Assembly (NCBI GenBank): GCA_050944035.1
Contig: JBMNQH010000005.1
Coordinates: 1-64,000, forward strand
From: JBMNQH01 sp050944035
Lineage (GTDB): Bacteria > Bacillota > Clostridia > Oscillospirales > Oscillospiraceae
Reading direction: 5' to 3'
Length of the DNA: 64,000 nucleotides
The notes below the pieces were generated by a model, which made no database searches, was not told the origin of the DNA, and saw only the letters and a list, made by a program, of their open reading frames with translations. A program made the position numbers and the translations under genes. The stretch's first letter is position 1, and every line of letters begins with the position of its first letter. Below are positions 33,949-42,427 of the stretch, in pieces.

Positions 33949-34194
33949 ATGATGACGATATTCAATACAAGAAGCGTTTATATCGGTAGCGACCTGAACA
34001 GATTCAATGAAATCCGCAATTATCTGGATACCCATCAAATTCGGTATAAATATAAAGTCCGCAACCATGGAGGACATTGGTCGGGTACTGGTACACAGCG
34101 GGGCAGAACGGGAAGTTTTGGTATACCGTCCGAACAGATGTATGAATATGAAATTCTGGTTCATGAAAAGGACTGTGACAGAATTCAACTATAA
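33949..34194 (+). CDS. Small conserved protein, DUF2007-like
   Basis: The 81-residue protein (MMTIFNTRSVYIGSDLNRFN) looks like small DUF2007/putative-signal-transduction proteins: a strand, a helix and YEYEILVHEKDCDRIQ. Function unknown. AAGGAGATGAGAGGACG lies before ATGATG; either ATG may be used. A terminator follows. Confidence 0.6.
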   Translation: MMTIFNTRSVYIGSDLNRFNEIRNYLDTHQIRYKYKVRNHGGHWSGTGTQRGRTGSFGIPSEQMYEYEILVHEKDCDRIQL

Positions 34195-34201
34195 AAAATT
34201 G

Positions 34202-34240
34202 AGAACCTCCTTTCGTCAAATTGGCGGAAGGAGGTTCTTT
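34202..34240 (+). terminator. Terminator after the small conserved gene
   Basis: Arms GAACCTCCTTTCG and CGGAAGGAGGTTC with TTTT on the plus strand. Confidence 0.75.
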
Positions 34241-34334
34241 TCATTGAAAGGAAAGGGATACGATAGCGCTTCCAGCTTCTGGCGGGCATGACCGCTGTTT
34301 TGATGGGTTAAACTACAGCCGAGGTGATGAAACC

Positions 34335-34631
34335 ATGGCAAAGCAGGGTATGAAACGACCCGATCGAACACATACACAGCCGCGCAACGATACAGCGGCT
34401 GTCCCGGAATTGCAGGGCAAGGCAAAGCACGGGAAGGAAGAGGCGCGCCCGATTATCGCGGGAACCAAAGCGCCCAGTCAGAAGGTTTACCACACGGCGC
34501 CAGTCCCGAACAATGCCTATAAGCGCCGCGGTGACAAACCGATTCCGAGCGTGTATTCGGTCATTGATAATGATCTTGCGCGGGATAATCTGGAAAACGA
34601 CATCCCCGCGGCCGATTTGCAGGATCTGTAA
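34335..34631 (+). CDS. Hypothetical small hydrophilic protein
   Basis: The 98-residue protein (MAKQGMKRPDRTHTQPRNDT) is basic and low-complexity in its first half and ends IPSVYSVIDNDLARDNLEND. The disordered look suggests a binding or spore-associated role, but none is established. GAGGTGATG precedes the start and a strong terminator follows, both supporting a real gene. Confidence 0.6.
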   Translation: MAKQGMKRPDRTHTQPRNDTAAVPELQGKAKHGKEEARPIIAGTKAPSQKVYHTAPVPNNAYKRRGDKPIPSVYSVIDNDLARDNLENDIPAADLQDL

Positions 34632-34662
34632 GAATTGCCGCCTCGATCGAGGCGGCAATTCT
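34631..34662 (+). terminator. Terminator (32-bp perfect palindrome)
   Basis: AGAATTGCCGCCTCGA is followed directly by its reverse complement. It lies at the stop codon of the hypothetical gene. Confidence 0.65.
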
Positions 34663-34731
34663 TGTTTGATACAGTATAAAAAGTCTCCCCTGGGAGAGAT
34701 GGATCGTCGTAAGCGAGACGGAGGGGTCGAA

Positions 34732-34767
34732 ATGACTAAAGAGGTATCCACCGGTCAGCTGTGCTGA
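34732..34767 (+). CDS. Possible 11-residue micro-ORF
   Basis: GGAGGGG lies seven bases before ATG, and the frame reads MTKEVSTGQLC then TGA. Nothing coded follows on this strand. It could be a leader peptide remnant or chance. Confidence 0.2.
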   Translation: MTKEVSTGQLC

Positions 34768-34800
34768 TAGCCCACTTGATAATAAGAACTTATAATAATA

Positions 34801-34983
34801 TTAGTTCTCATTATCATTCTCCTTTAGGTCATCAAGTGCCATTTTGGTAGCGGCAATAACAAAAGCAGAAAAGGTACAATCTTTGCCACAAATTACAGCC
34901 CCGATATCTTCTGTGATATCGTTTGGAAAACGAATGGTTTTGTTCGTTGTTGACCGCATTTTTGGTATCTTGAATTTACCCAT
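34801..34983 (-). CDS. Ribbon-helix-helix type small protein
   Basis: The 60-residue protein (MGKFKIPKMRSTTNKTIRFP) has a strand TNKTIRFPND, then two helices containing CTFSAFVIAATKMALDDL, the RHH layout of CopG-like repressors or antitoxins. GAGG precedes the start. No toxin or partner gene is adjacent. Near its 3' end an AT-rich inverted repeat (34783-34820) may end the transcript. Confidence 0.65.
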   Translation of the reverse strand: MGKFKIPKMRSTTNKTIRFPNDITEDIGAVICGKDCTFSAFVIAATKMALDDLKENDNEN

Positions 34984-35052
34984 CTTAAACGCCTCAGATT
35001 TGCAATGCTATGCGCTAAACACCTGACGGGTTCCAGCCCATATTTTTAGGGT

Positions 35053-35721
35053 TTACTGTTTGGACCCCTTGGACCCCGAGTTCAGATAGGTTTGATACAT
35101 CAGGTCTGCATGTGCAATTTGTGCTTCGTAGGCTTCGGTGGGGTTTCCTGCTATGATCGCATCCAGAATGTGTTCGTGGCAATGCAGCACAGCCATTTTT
35201 TGAATTGGAAGTTCTGTAAGCTGTAGTTCCGGATGATCGTAAAACCCAATTTGTGCGTTACTCAAACGGACGAACAGAGCGTTGCCAAGAGATTGAATAA
35301 TTTCAAAATGGAACTGGCTGTCCACATAAAAATATTCCTGAAAAGAGATATCTTTCTGTTGTTCTTCATCACAGCACAATTCTTGCATCCGGCTAACCAA
35401 TGTCTTCATGCGGTCAACGCTATCGTGGTGTCCGCCGTCGCGGTAGATTTTTGCCAGACACTGGACGCAGTACCCTTCTATTGCACAACTGAAATGATAG
35501 TGTTGCAACATATCTTCCTCTGTAATGCGGTACAAACGAAATCCCCGACTCGGAAGTAAATCCAGTCGTCTTTCATCGCACAAACGTTGTACTGCATCCC
35601 GTACGGGGGTTCTGGAGATGTGCAGTTCGGAAGAAAGTTCATTCAGAGAGTATATTTGGCCGTATCTAAATCTGCCCTGATAAATCATATTCAGGATTTT
35701 TTTATAGGCTTCATCCTTCAA
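35053..35721 (-). CDS. GntR-family (FadR/FCD) regulator
   Basis: The 222-residue protein has the GntR winged helix (IYSLNELSSELHISRTPVRD) and an all-helical FCD ligand-binding domain with the HFEIIQSLGN and HEHILDAIIAGNP histidine motifs. The start is TTG 35721; no strong ribosome site is seen. It is divergent from the creatininase-type gene, and the 46-bp palindrome between them fits as its operator. Confidence 0.88.
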   Translation of the reverse strand: MKDEAYKKILNMIYQGRFRYGQIYSLNELSSELHISRTPVRDAVQRLCDERRLDLLPSRGFRLYRITEEDMLQHYHFSCAIEGYCVQCLAKIYRDGGHHDSVDRMKTLVSRMQELCCDEEQQKDISFQEYFYVDSQFHFEIIQSLGNALFVRLSNAQIGFYDHPELQLTELPIQKMAVLHCHEHILDAIIAGNPTEAYEAQIAHADLMYQTYLNSGSKGSKQ

Positions 35722-35774
35722 TAAAGTAGAAATACCAACACCTCATTTCCAAAGGACGGTTGTAGATTTTGTTT

Positions 35775-35803
35775 ATTATAGCATAGAACAAGAGGAATAG
35801 TAA
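35775..35803 (-). promoter_or_regulatory. Possible promoter of the GntR gene
   Basis: TATAAT (35780-35775) on the minus strand with a poor -35 (TTACTA, 35803-35798) 17 bases upstream. Confidence 0.4.
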
Positions 35804-35853
35804 ATAAAAGAAACTTTATTTATGTAGCGAAAAGACGAAAAATCCGTAGTGTG

Positions 35854-35883
35854 TTGACAACATATTGTGAAGAATGTTAGAAT
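35854..35883 (+). promoter_or_regulatory. Promoter of the creatininase operon
   Basis: TTGACA (35854-35859) and TAGAAT (35878-35883) have an 18-base spacer. The -10 box overlaps the first bases of the palindrome, so a bound regulator would block it. Confidence 0.65.
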
Positions 35884-35925
35884 TCATATTGAAATACCGG
35901 TATACCGGTATTTCAATATGAATTC
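35880..35925. repeat. Perfect 46-bp palindrome, likely GntR operator
   Basis: GAATTCATATTGAAATACCG leads into GTATAC at the centre and is mirrored exactly to GAATTC at 35925. All 23 base pairs match. The core ACCGGTATACCGGT also holds nested copies of ACCGGT. FadR-type GntR proteins favour GGTATACC-like sites, which lie at the exact centre. Transcribed, it would give a long hairpin in the leader. Confidence 0.8.
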
Positions 35926-35956
35926 TATATTTTCATCATCGAAGGGGGATTTGAAA

Positions 35957-36724
35957 ATGTTAAACCACATGTACGCAATGAATCGTGAGCAATTCAGGGA
36001 ACTGATGGGAAAAACAGATCTTGCCTTTCTTCCGGTCAGTCCAATGGAAGCACACGGGCCTCATCTTCCGTTGAGCTCTGATGTTCTGACTGCCTGCCAG
36101 ATGTCGGATGACACAGCGAGAAAATTACAGGCAGAAGGAATCGAATCGTTGATTGCTACTCCAATTACGTATTGTCTCGCAGATGTAGCCAGCTGTTTCC
36201 CCGGAACAACTACTATCAGATTTGAAACTTTAGTTGCAATCGTTGAAGATATATGCACCAGTCTTGCAGGCAGAGGATTTCGTAAGATTATGTTGATCAG
36301 CGGTCATGCCGAAGGGACAAGTATTGATGCGATTAAACAGGGAGCAGAGAATGTAAAGAAGAAATATCCTGATTTTAAGTATTTCTTTTCTGAATGGTTT
36401 ACCAAGGGGCTTCCGTTTACCTATTCTATCTGCAGAGGTGCACATCCGGAGTGGGATATTCACGCCGGAGAAATTGAGACCTCACAAATTATGTATCTCC
36501 ATCCTGAATGGGTGGATATGGAGGCACTTTGTTCCCTTGCCCCAAACCACGCAGCAGAACATTTCTTTGAAAAGCTTGAGGCAGGCGCTGATAATTTTAT
36601 CGATCTTGGTGCACCCAATACATATTTTGGTGATCCTGCAACAGCCACCGCTGAAACAGGTAGAAAAATTTTTGACATTGTCAGCGATTTTATCCTCAAA
36701 GAAGTGAAAGAAAATCTTTTTTAA
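35957..36724 (+). CDS. Creatininase-family metallohydrolase
   Basis: The 255-residue protein has the metal-binding signature PMEAHGPHLPLSSD (Glu, His, Asp), ISGHAEGTS and HAGEIETS, as in creatininase and related amidohydrolases. The start is ATG 35957 with GAAGGGGGA upstream. It is followed by a membrane protein gene. A GntR regulator is divergent, so a small metabolite likely induces it. The substrate (creatinine, pterin or other) is not told by the sequence; SGHAEG differs from the usual NGHGGN. Confidence 0.85.
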   Translation: MLNHMYAMNREQFRELMGKTDLAFLPVSPMEAHGPHLPLSSDVLTACQMSDDTARKLQAEGIESLIATPITYCLADVASCFPGTTTIRFETLVAIVEDICTSLAGRGFRKIMLISGHAEGTSIDAIKQGAENVKKKYPDFKYFFSEWFTKGLPFTYSICRGAHPEWDIHAGEIETSQIMYLHPEWVDMEALCSLAPNHAAEHFFEKLEAGADNFIDLGAPNTYFGDPATATAETGRKIFDIVSDFILKEVKENLF

Positions 36725-36759
36725 GACTCAATATGACAGTCAATTTGGGAGGTTGTAGT

Positions 36760-37200
36760 ATGGACGAAAGAAAATTCGGCAGAATACTTGAAACTGGTAT
36801 GGGCGCAATCATGTCCTTTGTCCTGAATTTTACAGCAATGAAGCTTCTTGGTGCACCGCTTACAGTAAAAAGTGTAATGTTTGGCTGGGTAGGTTCGTTC
36901 GCAATCGCCGTTGCAATCAACTATTTTTTCCCAGTTATGGACTGGTGTATGGCCATAACGAGAAATATCAAGAATAAAACGATGGAATATATCATAAGAG
37001 TTGTAATCTTTTCCTTTATTGAAATCTTGTTCAACAGCATATGGTGTCTGATCAATTCTGGATTTATTATGGAGTGGCCCAATCTTTTCCCGACATTGCT
37101 GCTAATAGGAACGATTGCAATCTTCGTTGCATTGCCCATCATGACGAGGGTAGCTAGATCACTGGCAAAGAAAGAAACAAATCATCAACAGGTTGTCTAA
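36760..37200 (+). CDS. Four-helix membrane protein of the creatininase operon
   Basis: The 146-residue protein begins MDERKFGRILETGMGAIMSF and has four hydrophobic helices in two similar halves, resembling DUF2798-type duplicated membrane proteins. GGGAGG lies before the ATG. Co-transcribed with the creatininase-family gene, it might transport or sense its substrate, but this is not shown. Confidence 0.6.
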   Translation: MDERKFGRILETGMGAIMSFVLNFTAMKLLGAPLTVKSVMFGWVGSFAIAVAINYFFPVMDWCMAITRNIKNKTMEYIIRVVIFSFIEILFNSIWCLINSGFIMEWPNLFPTLLLIGTIAIFVALPIMTRVARSLAKKETNHQQVV

Positions 37201-37344
37201 TTAAAATAGGTATCGGTTGAAGCGGTCACCGTTGTTATCGATTGGAGTACCGTTCTGTTTTCTGATATTTGCTGTGTCATTTCGTGGAAATTTCTAAGAA
37301 CCTGTGCTATAATCAAAGGAAATAATAACGGTAGGTGAATGTTG

Positions 37345-37755
37345 ATGCAGCTGGAAATTTCTGCAGGTGCAGTATTGTACTATGATAATGAGAGCAACCG
37401 AGAGTATGTGCTGGTTCGGCGGCGCTCCAACGGCGAATGTGGCAGCCCAAAAGGGCACATCGAGGCTGGAGAAACAGAAGAAATGGCCGCGTTGCGGGAG
37501 ATGTGGGAGGAATGTTGTGTTCACGCAACATTGATTTCCGGCTTTCGGGAAGTCACAGAGTATGATATGCCGAACGGCAACCGAAAACGTGTGATCTATT
37601 TTGTTGCTTCCTGTACAGAAAAGCCGAAAACCAATCCCGAAGAACCGCTGGAGGTGTTGCGGTTGCCATATGCTGCGGCGATGAAGGCGATGACCTTTGA
37701 CAACTCCAAGGCGATTTTGGAAAAAGCAGAGCAGTTTCTCAAAACAATCGGTTAA
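37345..37755 (+). CDS. Nudix hydrolase, Ap4A-hydrolase/MutT-like
   Basis: The protein of about 136 residues has the Nudix box GHIEAGETEEMAALREMWEE, in the layout Gx5Ex7REx2EE. It hydrolyses nucleoside diphosphates linked to other groups; substrate unknown. AGGTG lies seven bases before ATG 37345; ATG 37339 is an alternative. Confidence 0.85.
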   Translation: MQLEISAGAVLYYDNESNREYVLVRRRSNGECGSPKGHIEAGETEEMAALREMWEECCVHATLISGFREVTEYDMPNGNRKRVIYFVASCTEKPKTNPEEPLEVLRLPYAAAMKAMTFDNSKAILEKAEQFLKTIG

Positions 37756-37764
37756 TATTGTGGA

Positions 37765-37812
37765 AAAACCCGTTCCCCATACAGTACCAACCATGTATGG
37801 GGAACGAGTTTT
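37765..37812. terminator. Bidirectional terminator between Nudix gene and the 13-gene operon
   Basis: Arms AAAACCCGTTCCCCATACA and TGTATGGGGAACGAGTTTT (one mismatch), with T tracts on both sides. Confidence 0.8.
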
Positions 37813-37835
37813 TTATCTTGTTTTCCACAAAGCCA

Positions 37836-39236
37836 TCAGAAGATGTCGAAACGATGTGCTTCCGCATAGGCTGCGGCTGTGGAGTTTTTCCGGCAGCGGA
37901 ACGCGACGTTAGGACAGCCTTCAAAGGCATTTTCACCGATTTGTGTGCGGCGGCTTGTGAAGTAAACTTTGCTCAGGGATGCGCAGTTGCGGAATGCGCC
38001 GTTTCCAATATGAGAGGTGTATTCCAAATGCACCTCTTCCAGCTTGGGACAATTGGAGAAGGTTTCGTTGCCCACTGCAATACTGAGCGGGAAAACGATA
38101 CGCTTCAGGTTGGGGCAGGCCTGGAAGGCACGGTCCGTGATTTCCTGAGCGTCACAAAGCGTGAGATCCAGCGTTTCGATTTGATCCCGTATCGAAGCAA
38201 GCGGTGCACCGATTTTTGTGCATCCACAGGGTTCCGGACAGCAGACGCCGTTGTTGACTGTGTTGGGGTGGAAGGTATCCGGATCCATATCGGGGGAATC
38301 CTCTGCCGGTACAGGTTCCGGAGCCGGTTCGGGCTGGGGTTCCGGTGTGGGTTGCGGCTGCGGTTCGGGCTGGGGTTCCGGTAGAGGGATTGGCCGCGCT
38401 TGCAGCGCCTGCTGTGCCGTGAGCAATTCAGCTTCCAGCTTGGCGATGCGGTCGGCTGCCAGCTGCGCAGCGGCTTGAGACTCGGATTGCTGTGCCTCCA
38501 GTTCTGCCTGCAAAGTCTGAATGTATGCTTCCAGATTGATCTTTGTCGAGGCATCTGCGCTTTGTGCCTCCTGCTGAGAGGCAAGTTCCATCTGTAAGGA
38601 TTGAATATGGGTTTCCAACTCGTCTTTTTCTGCGGCGCAGGTGTTCTGTTCCGCAGTCAAATCCTCTACCTGCTGCTGCAGTTGTACGATTTGTGCTTCC
38701 AGTTCCGCCTGTTTTGCGACGGCTTGTTGCAGCTGTTCTTCCAGTTCTTCGGTATGGCTGGGTTGATTGTGCAGCTCCAGCAGACGGGCGTTTTCCTCCT
38801 GACAGCCATCCAGTGCGCTTTGCAGCTGCTGGAGTTCCGCTTCCAGTTTCCGCAGCCGCCAGACCTGAGGCGCTTCCTTCAAATAGGCGAGAAACTCCCC
38901 GTACAGTGCCGCGTCCCTCGCCGACTGCTCAATGGGAAGCGGTTGGGAAGTGTCCCGTTCTCGGATGTATTGCCGGTGATAGACCAGATACAGACGGGAA
39001 AGGCAGTCCATCGCACGCCCAAGTGCGGCTGCATCCCCTTGTTCCAGATGCAGCTTTTCCACCTCGTATGCGGATTTAATCACAGCGGAGAGAATGCCGT
39101 TGAGGATATTGAGCACGGTGGCGGCTTCAATCTGTTCCCCTTCCATAATGCATTCGTTCAGTACCCGCCAGTTTTCGCAGAGTGCTGGAGAGATCCAGCT
39201 CATCTGTGTCAAATCCAACAGTTGTTCTTCATTCAT
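37836..39236 (-). CDS. Coiled-coil protein with Pro/Glu linker and C-terminal BspA-type LRR
   Basis: The 466-residue protein has an N-terminal helical domain (1-150), a long coiled coil rich in Gln/Glu/Leu (about 150-310), a PQPEP-type linker (about 315-350), and leucine-rich repeats of the LRR_5/BspA kind (RAFQACPNLKRIVFP, NETFSNCPKLEEVHL, GAFRNCASLSKVYF). No signal peptide or membrane helix is seen, so it is probably cytoplasmic. It is last in the 13-gene operon, where it could be a scaffold. GAGGTG precedes the start. Confidence 0.7.
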   Translation of the reverse strand: MNEEQLLDLTQMSWISPALCENWRVLNECIMEGEQIEAATVLNILNGILSAVIKSAYEVEKLHLEQGDAAALGRAMDCLSRLYLVYHRQYIRERDTSQPLPIEQSARDAALYGEFLAYLKEAPQVWRLRKLEAELQQLQSALDGCQEENARLLELHNQPSHTEELEEQLQQAVAKQAELEAQIVQLQQQVEDLTAEQNTCAAEKDELETHIQSLQMELASQQEAQSADASTKINLEAYIQTLQAELEAQQSESQAAAQLAADRIAKLEAELLTAQQALQARPIPLPEPQPEPQPQPTPEPQPEPAPEPVPAEDSPDMDPDTFHPNTVNNGVCCPEPCGCTKIGAPLASIRDQIETLDLTLCDAQEITDRAFQACPNLKRIVFPLSIAVGNETFSNCPKLEEVHLEYTSHIGNGAFRNCASLSKVYFTSRRTQIGENAFEGCPNVAFRCRKNSTAAAYAEAHRFDIF

Positions 39237-39282
39237 ATTACACACCTCGTTTGGGTCGATGGTTTGGGTCAGCGGAAAGCGA

Positions 39283-40644
39283 TCAAAGGCCCTGTGCGGA
39301 AAGATCTTCCAACATGCCTTTTGCGATCTCTGCGGGAGTGGGATCACCCAGCGCATAGGACTCGACGACAACACAGAATGCAACGTGCAGTTCTTCGGAT
39401 ACGCCGAGCAGCAGTTTGTTGTCGGAACCGTCGGCCTGCTGTGCGGTACCGGTTTTGAGACAGCTGGCCAGGGAACCATAGGTGGTACCGGGATAGTAGC
39501 GGGCAGTGCTCTCGTGCCAGATGCTGCTGACAAGTGCGGCAGCATCTGGGGAAATCAGAGAACCGGTGGCGGGTTCGGCGGCGTAAACGGTCTCTTCGCT
39601 GTTTTGCCGGATGATGGAAGAGACGAGATAGGGTTCGGCGATGCTGCCGCCATTCACCGCGGCACCCGCAATTCTTGCCATGTCGATCAGGTTCACCTGG
39701 CTGTTGCCCTGACCGAACATGCCGAACACGGAACTGGCTTCCGTATTCTGAAACAGGGTGGAAGAACCAGTTCGGCTGAGGCGGTCCAGGGCAACGGTGC
39801 CTGCTTTGCCGTCCGGCGCAATGCCGAGTGTCTGTAGAGTCTCCTGTGCTGCGGGGATATTAAACTTGCTGGCGAGATAGGAGAAGTAGCCGTTGCAGCT
39901 TCTGCCGAGCCCATCGATTATGCCGATCGTGCCGTGTGCAGCACCGCCAAAACAGACAACGGAGACACCGTCCAAGCTGGTGTATTCGCCGGTACAATTG
40001 TATGCAGTCAGATAAAGATCCTCTTGTCGCATTTGTTCAGCGGCGCAAACAGTGGTGACCACCTTCATGGTTGAACCAGGAATATAAAGGCCGTCGAGAC
40101 ATTTGTTGAGATAGACGCCGTTGTAAGCGCCGCTGGCTTCCTCCTCGGAAGTCAGCGTCTGCCCGAGTGCGAGATACGGTGCAGAGTAAAGGACGTAGAC
40201 CTCGCCAGTCTCGTAATTAAATGCAAAAGCGGCGCCGTGTTTGCTACCGAACAGATTACCGACTGTTCCCATGGTATGATGCCGCAGGGTCAAGTAGAGA
40301 TCGGACTTTGCGTCTGTCATGGATGACATGCCGGAGAGCGGGCTGTATTGGTCGGCACCGGTCAATTCGGGGAGATAGGCCTGTATCAGCGTGTTATCTG
40401 TGATGTTGTCCAATTCTCCGGTGAGGTTGCGGGTGTCGGCATAACAGGCAGCTGTACCGTCGAACAGAACGTCGCCATCGGCTGAAAGAATGGAGCCCGT
40501 GGAACCGTGCTGCCGGGCGCTCATATTTGCAATGATGGCTTGACTGGCGGAAAATGGCCGCCAGACAGCCAGACAGAACACGACGAGAAAGACTAGCGCC
40601 ATGGCGGCGGTCAGGAAGAGTTTGCGTCTATTTCTTCTTCGCAA
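39283..40644 (-). CDS. Class B penicillin-binding protein (transpeptidase), PbpA-like
   Basis: The 453-residue protein has one N-terminal membrane helix (about residues 9-30) and a transpeptidase domain with PGSTMK (Ser192, Lys195), SCN (Ser250) and LKTGTA (398-402). It crosslinks peptidoglycan and works with the SEDS protein encoded just upstream. The start is TTG 40644, with AAGGAGG eight bases upstream; it overlaps the SEDS gene by 17 bases. It is short for the family, without a large dimerization domain. Confidence 0.88.
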   Translation of the reverse strand: MRRRNRRKLFLTAAMALVFLVVFCLAVWRPFSASQAIIANMSARQHGSTGSILSADGDVLFDGTAACYADTRNLTGELDNITDNTLIQAYLPELTGADQYSPLSGMSSMTDAKSDLYLTLRHHTMGTVGNLFGSKHGAAFAFNYETGEVYVLYSAPYLALGQTLTSEEEASGAYNGVYLNKCLDGLYIPGSTMKVVTTVCAAEQMRQEDLYLTAYNCTGEYTSLDGVSVVCFGGAAHGTIGIIDGLGRSCNGYFSYLASKFNIPAAQETLQTLGIAPDGKAGTVALDRLSRTGSSTLFQNTEASSVFGMFGQGNSQVNLIDMARIAGAAVNGGSIAEPYLVSSIIRQNSEETVYAAEPATGSLISPDAAALVSSIWHESTARYYPGTTYGSLASCLKTGTAQQADGSDNKLLLGVSEELHVAFCVVVESYALGDPTPAEIAKGMLEDLSAQGL

Positions 40645-41959
40645 AACGACGGCCTCCTTTCTGCAGTACAGGATGCGATACGCGGACACTGGTATTCATC
40701 GCTCCCAGCTGGATGCCGACCAGTGCGCCGCAGGTGAGCAGCGAGCTGCCGCCGCTGCTGAGAAACGGAAAGTTGATCCCGGTAAAGGGAAGAATATCTG
40801 CACCGCCACCCAGATTCAGCGTGGTCTGTACGAACAGGACCACGGATACCCCGACGATGGCGAGGTGGGAAAATGGGGTAACGGCCGGCGTAAACAGCGG
40901 GGATAGCACAAGAATCAGCACCGCGGCAACAATCAGTGCGGAGGTGGCGACACCGAAAATGGCCATAAATCCGCCGAATGCCGTATCGCAGCTCATGGCA
41001 AACAGCCGCGTTGCATTGAGATAACTGCCGCTTTTATCCACACCCAGCCCCTGAATGCCGCCTTTGATGATGGCGACCATCGTGCGGTAGAGCTGGCTGT
41101 CCGTTGTGACAACAGCCTGTCCCCAAGCCGCCAGACGTGCGTGAACGTAGGGGACGACCGCGGCAACCAGTGCCAGACCGCCGCAGGCGGCGACAAGCAG
41201 CGCAAGAAACAGCTTAAAGCTGTCAAAAAGATAGTAGATGGACACCACAAGCAGGGCAAAAAAGACCACTGCGTTGCCGAGATCCCGCAGCAGAATCAGC
41301 ATACCAATGACAGCGGTGTACACGACGATGGAGACCACAGCCATGGAACGTCTCCGCCTGGTACCATAACAGCAGGGGGAAAGCAACACCGCAGGAACCT
41401 TCATGAATTCCCCGGGCTGAAAGCTGAAAGAACCGATATAAACCCAAAGCCTGGCACCGTTTGCTGTGGAACCGAACAGAAGATTGACGGCCATCAGGAT
41501 ACCGATGAGTGCAATCATCAGAATGGCTTCCCGCGGAAATCCCTCCTGATCGGTATCTGGATACCAACGGCTGGTGAGGTAATACATCACGGCCATAGCG
41601 ATGATGGAGAGTACGGCATAAAGAAGATAGGAGTGCAGAGAGTAAAAGGACTGGTATACCATGCCGAAGGTCAGCAGCATACCGACACCGACCAGATAGG
41701 TGGCGATGTGTATGCTGTTTCGGATGGCGCGGATCATGACCACCACTTCTAGCGCCATGAGAGCCAGTGTGGCCAGTACAAGAGGCACCAGGGAAACCGG
41801 CGTTTCACTGACAGAATAAGACTGGTCTCCGACCCAGGTAACTGTATAGATGCCGCCGCTTTGTAGGCAAAAGCCGCCGACGAAGAGCAGCTGGAACAAC
41901 AGCAGCAGAATCAAAAGCCGGCGTTCGCGATAAAATGGTTTATGATATAAATCGCGCAT
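40628..41959 (-). CDS. SEDS-family glycosyltransferase (RodA/FtsW/SpoVE-like)
   Basis: The 443-residue protein has about ten membrane helices and the SEDS features QPGEFMKVPAVLL and NFPFLSSGGSSLL. SEDS proteins polymerise lipid II into glycan strands in complex with a class B PBP, the next gene. Its start overlaps the FHA gene by one base. In Actinobacteria this pair lies beside FHA, PP2C and kinase genes, as here. Confidence 0.9.
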   Translation of the reverse strand: MRDLYHKPFYRERRLLILLLLFQLLFVGGFCLQSGGIYTVTWVGDQSYSVSETPVSLVPLVLATLALMALEVVVMIRAIRNSIHIATYLVGVGMLLTFGMVYQSFYSLHSYLLYAVLSIIAMAVMYYLTSRWYPDTDQEGFPREAILMIALIGILMAVNLLFGSTANGARLWVYIGSFSFQPGEFMKVPAVLLSPCCYGTRRRRSMAVVSIVVYTAVIGMLILLRDLGNAVVFFALLVVSIYYLFDSFKLFLALLVAACGGLALVAAVVPYVHARLAAWGQAVVTTDSQLYRTMVAIIKGGIQGLGVDKSGSYLNATRLFAMSCDTAFGGFMAIFGVATSALIVAAVLILVLSPLFTPAVTPFSHLAIVGVSVVLFVQTTLNLGGGADILPFTGINFPFLSSGGSSLLTCGALVGIQLGAMNTSVRVSHPVLQKGGRRFAKKK

Positions 41960-42375
41960 CAGAGGATTCCTCCTCTCCGAAATGTTAGTCGACTTCCAGG
42001 AAGGGCAATGCGGTCGCCGTCGAGAAGAACAGTGCCTTCTTTGGGAATTGCCCGGCCGTTTAGTGATGTGGAGTGCTTTTCGCTCAGATTATAGATCCGG
42101 AAAGAACCGTCTTTCTGGGCAAGAATTGCAGTGTGGATTCTGCTGACGCGGGGATCACGGAAGGTGATATCCACGCGGCGCCAGTGTCGGCCGATTACCG
42201 TCTCGGCACACTGAATGGTATAAACTTTCCCGGCCTCATTTTCCAGTGAGGCACGGAACTGACAGATATTATGATTTTTTCGGGCGCGATATTCGCGGGG
42301 AATGGTGCATATTACACCGATGACCAGCAGGATGCCGACCAGCAGTGTCAGTGCATGAAAGATGGTAGAAAGCAT
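41959..42375 (-). CDS. Membrane-anchored FHA-domain protein
   Basis: The 138-residue protein has one N-terminal helix (5-24) and an FHA fold: VIGRHWRRVDITF, VSRIHTAIL, HSTSLNGRAIPKEG. FHA domains bind phosphothreonine, so it could read the phosphorylation state set by the kinase and PP2C in this operon and pass it to the SEDS protein whose gene overlaps. This is inferred from context. Confidence 0.85.
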   Translation of the reverse strand: MLSTIFHALTLLVGILLVIGVICTIPREYRARKNHNICQFRASLENEAGKVYTIQCAETVIGRHWRRVDITFRDPRVSRIHTAILAQKDGSFRIYNLSEKHSTSLNGRAIPKEGTVLLDGDRIALPGSRLTFRRGGIL

Positions 42376-42427
42376 GGAGTTCCCTCCTTCGACCGTATCT
42401 TATCACAGGAGGAATCCCATGTCGCGA

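Noticed and set aside
33760..34188. Minus-strand open frame across the tRNA and small gene
   Set aside because: It overlaps the tRNA and its terminator and has no ribosome site.
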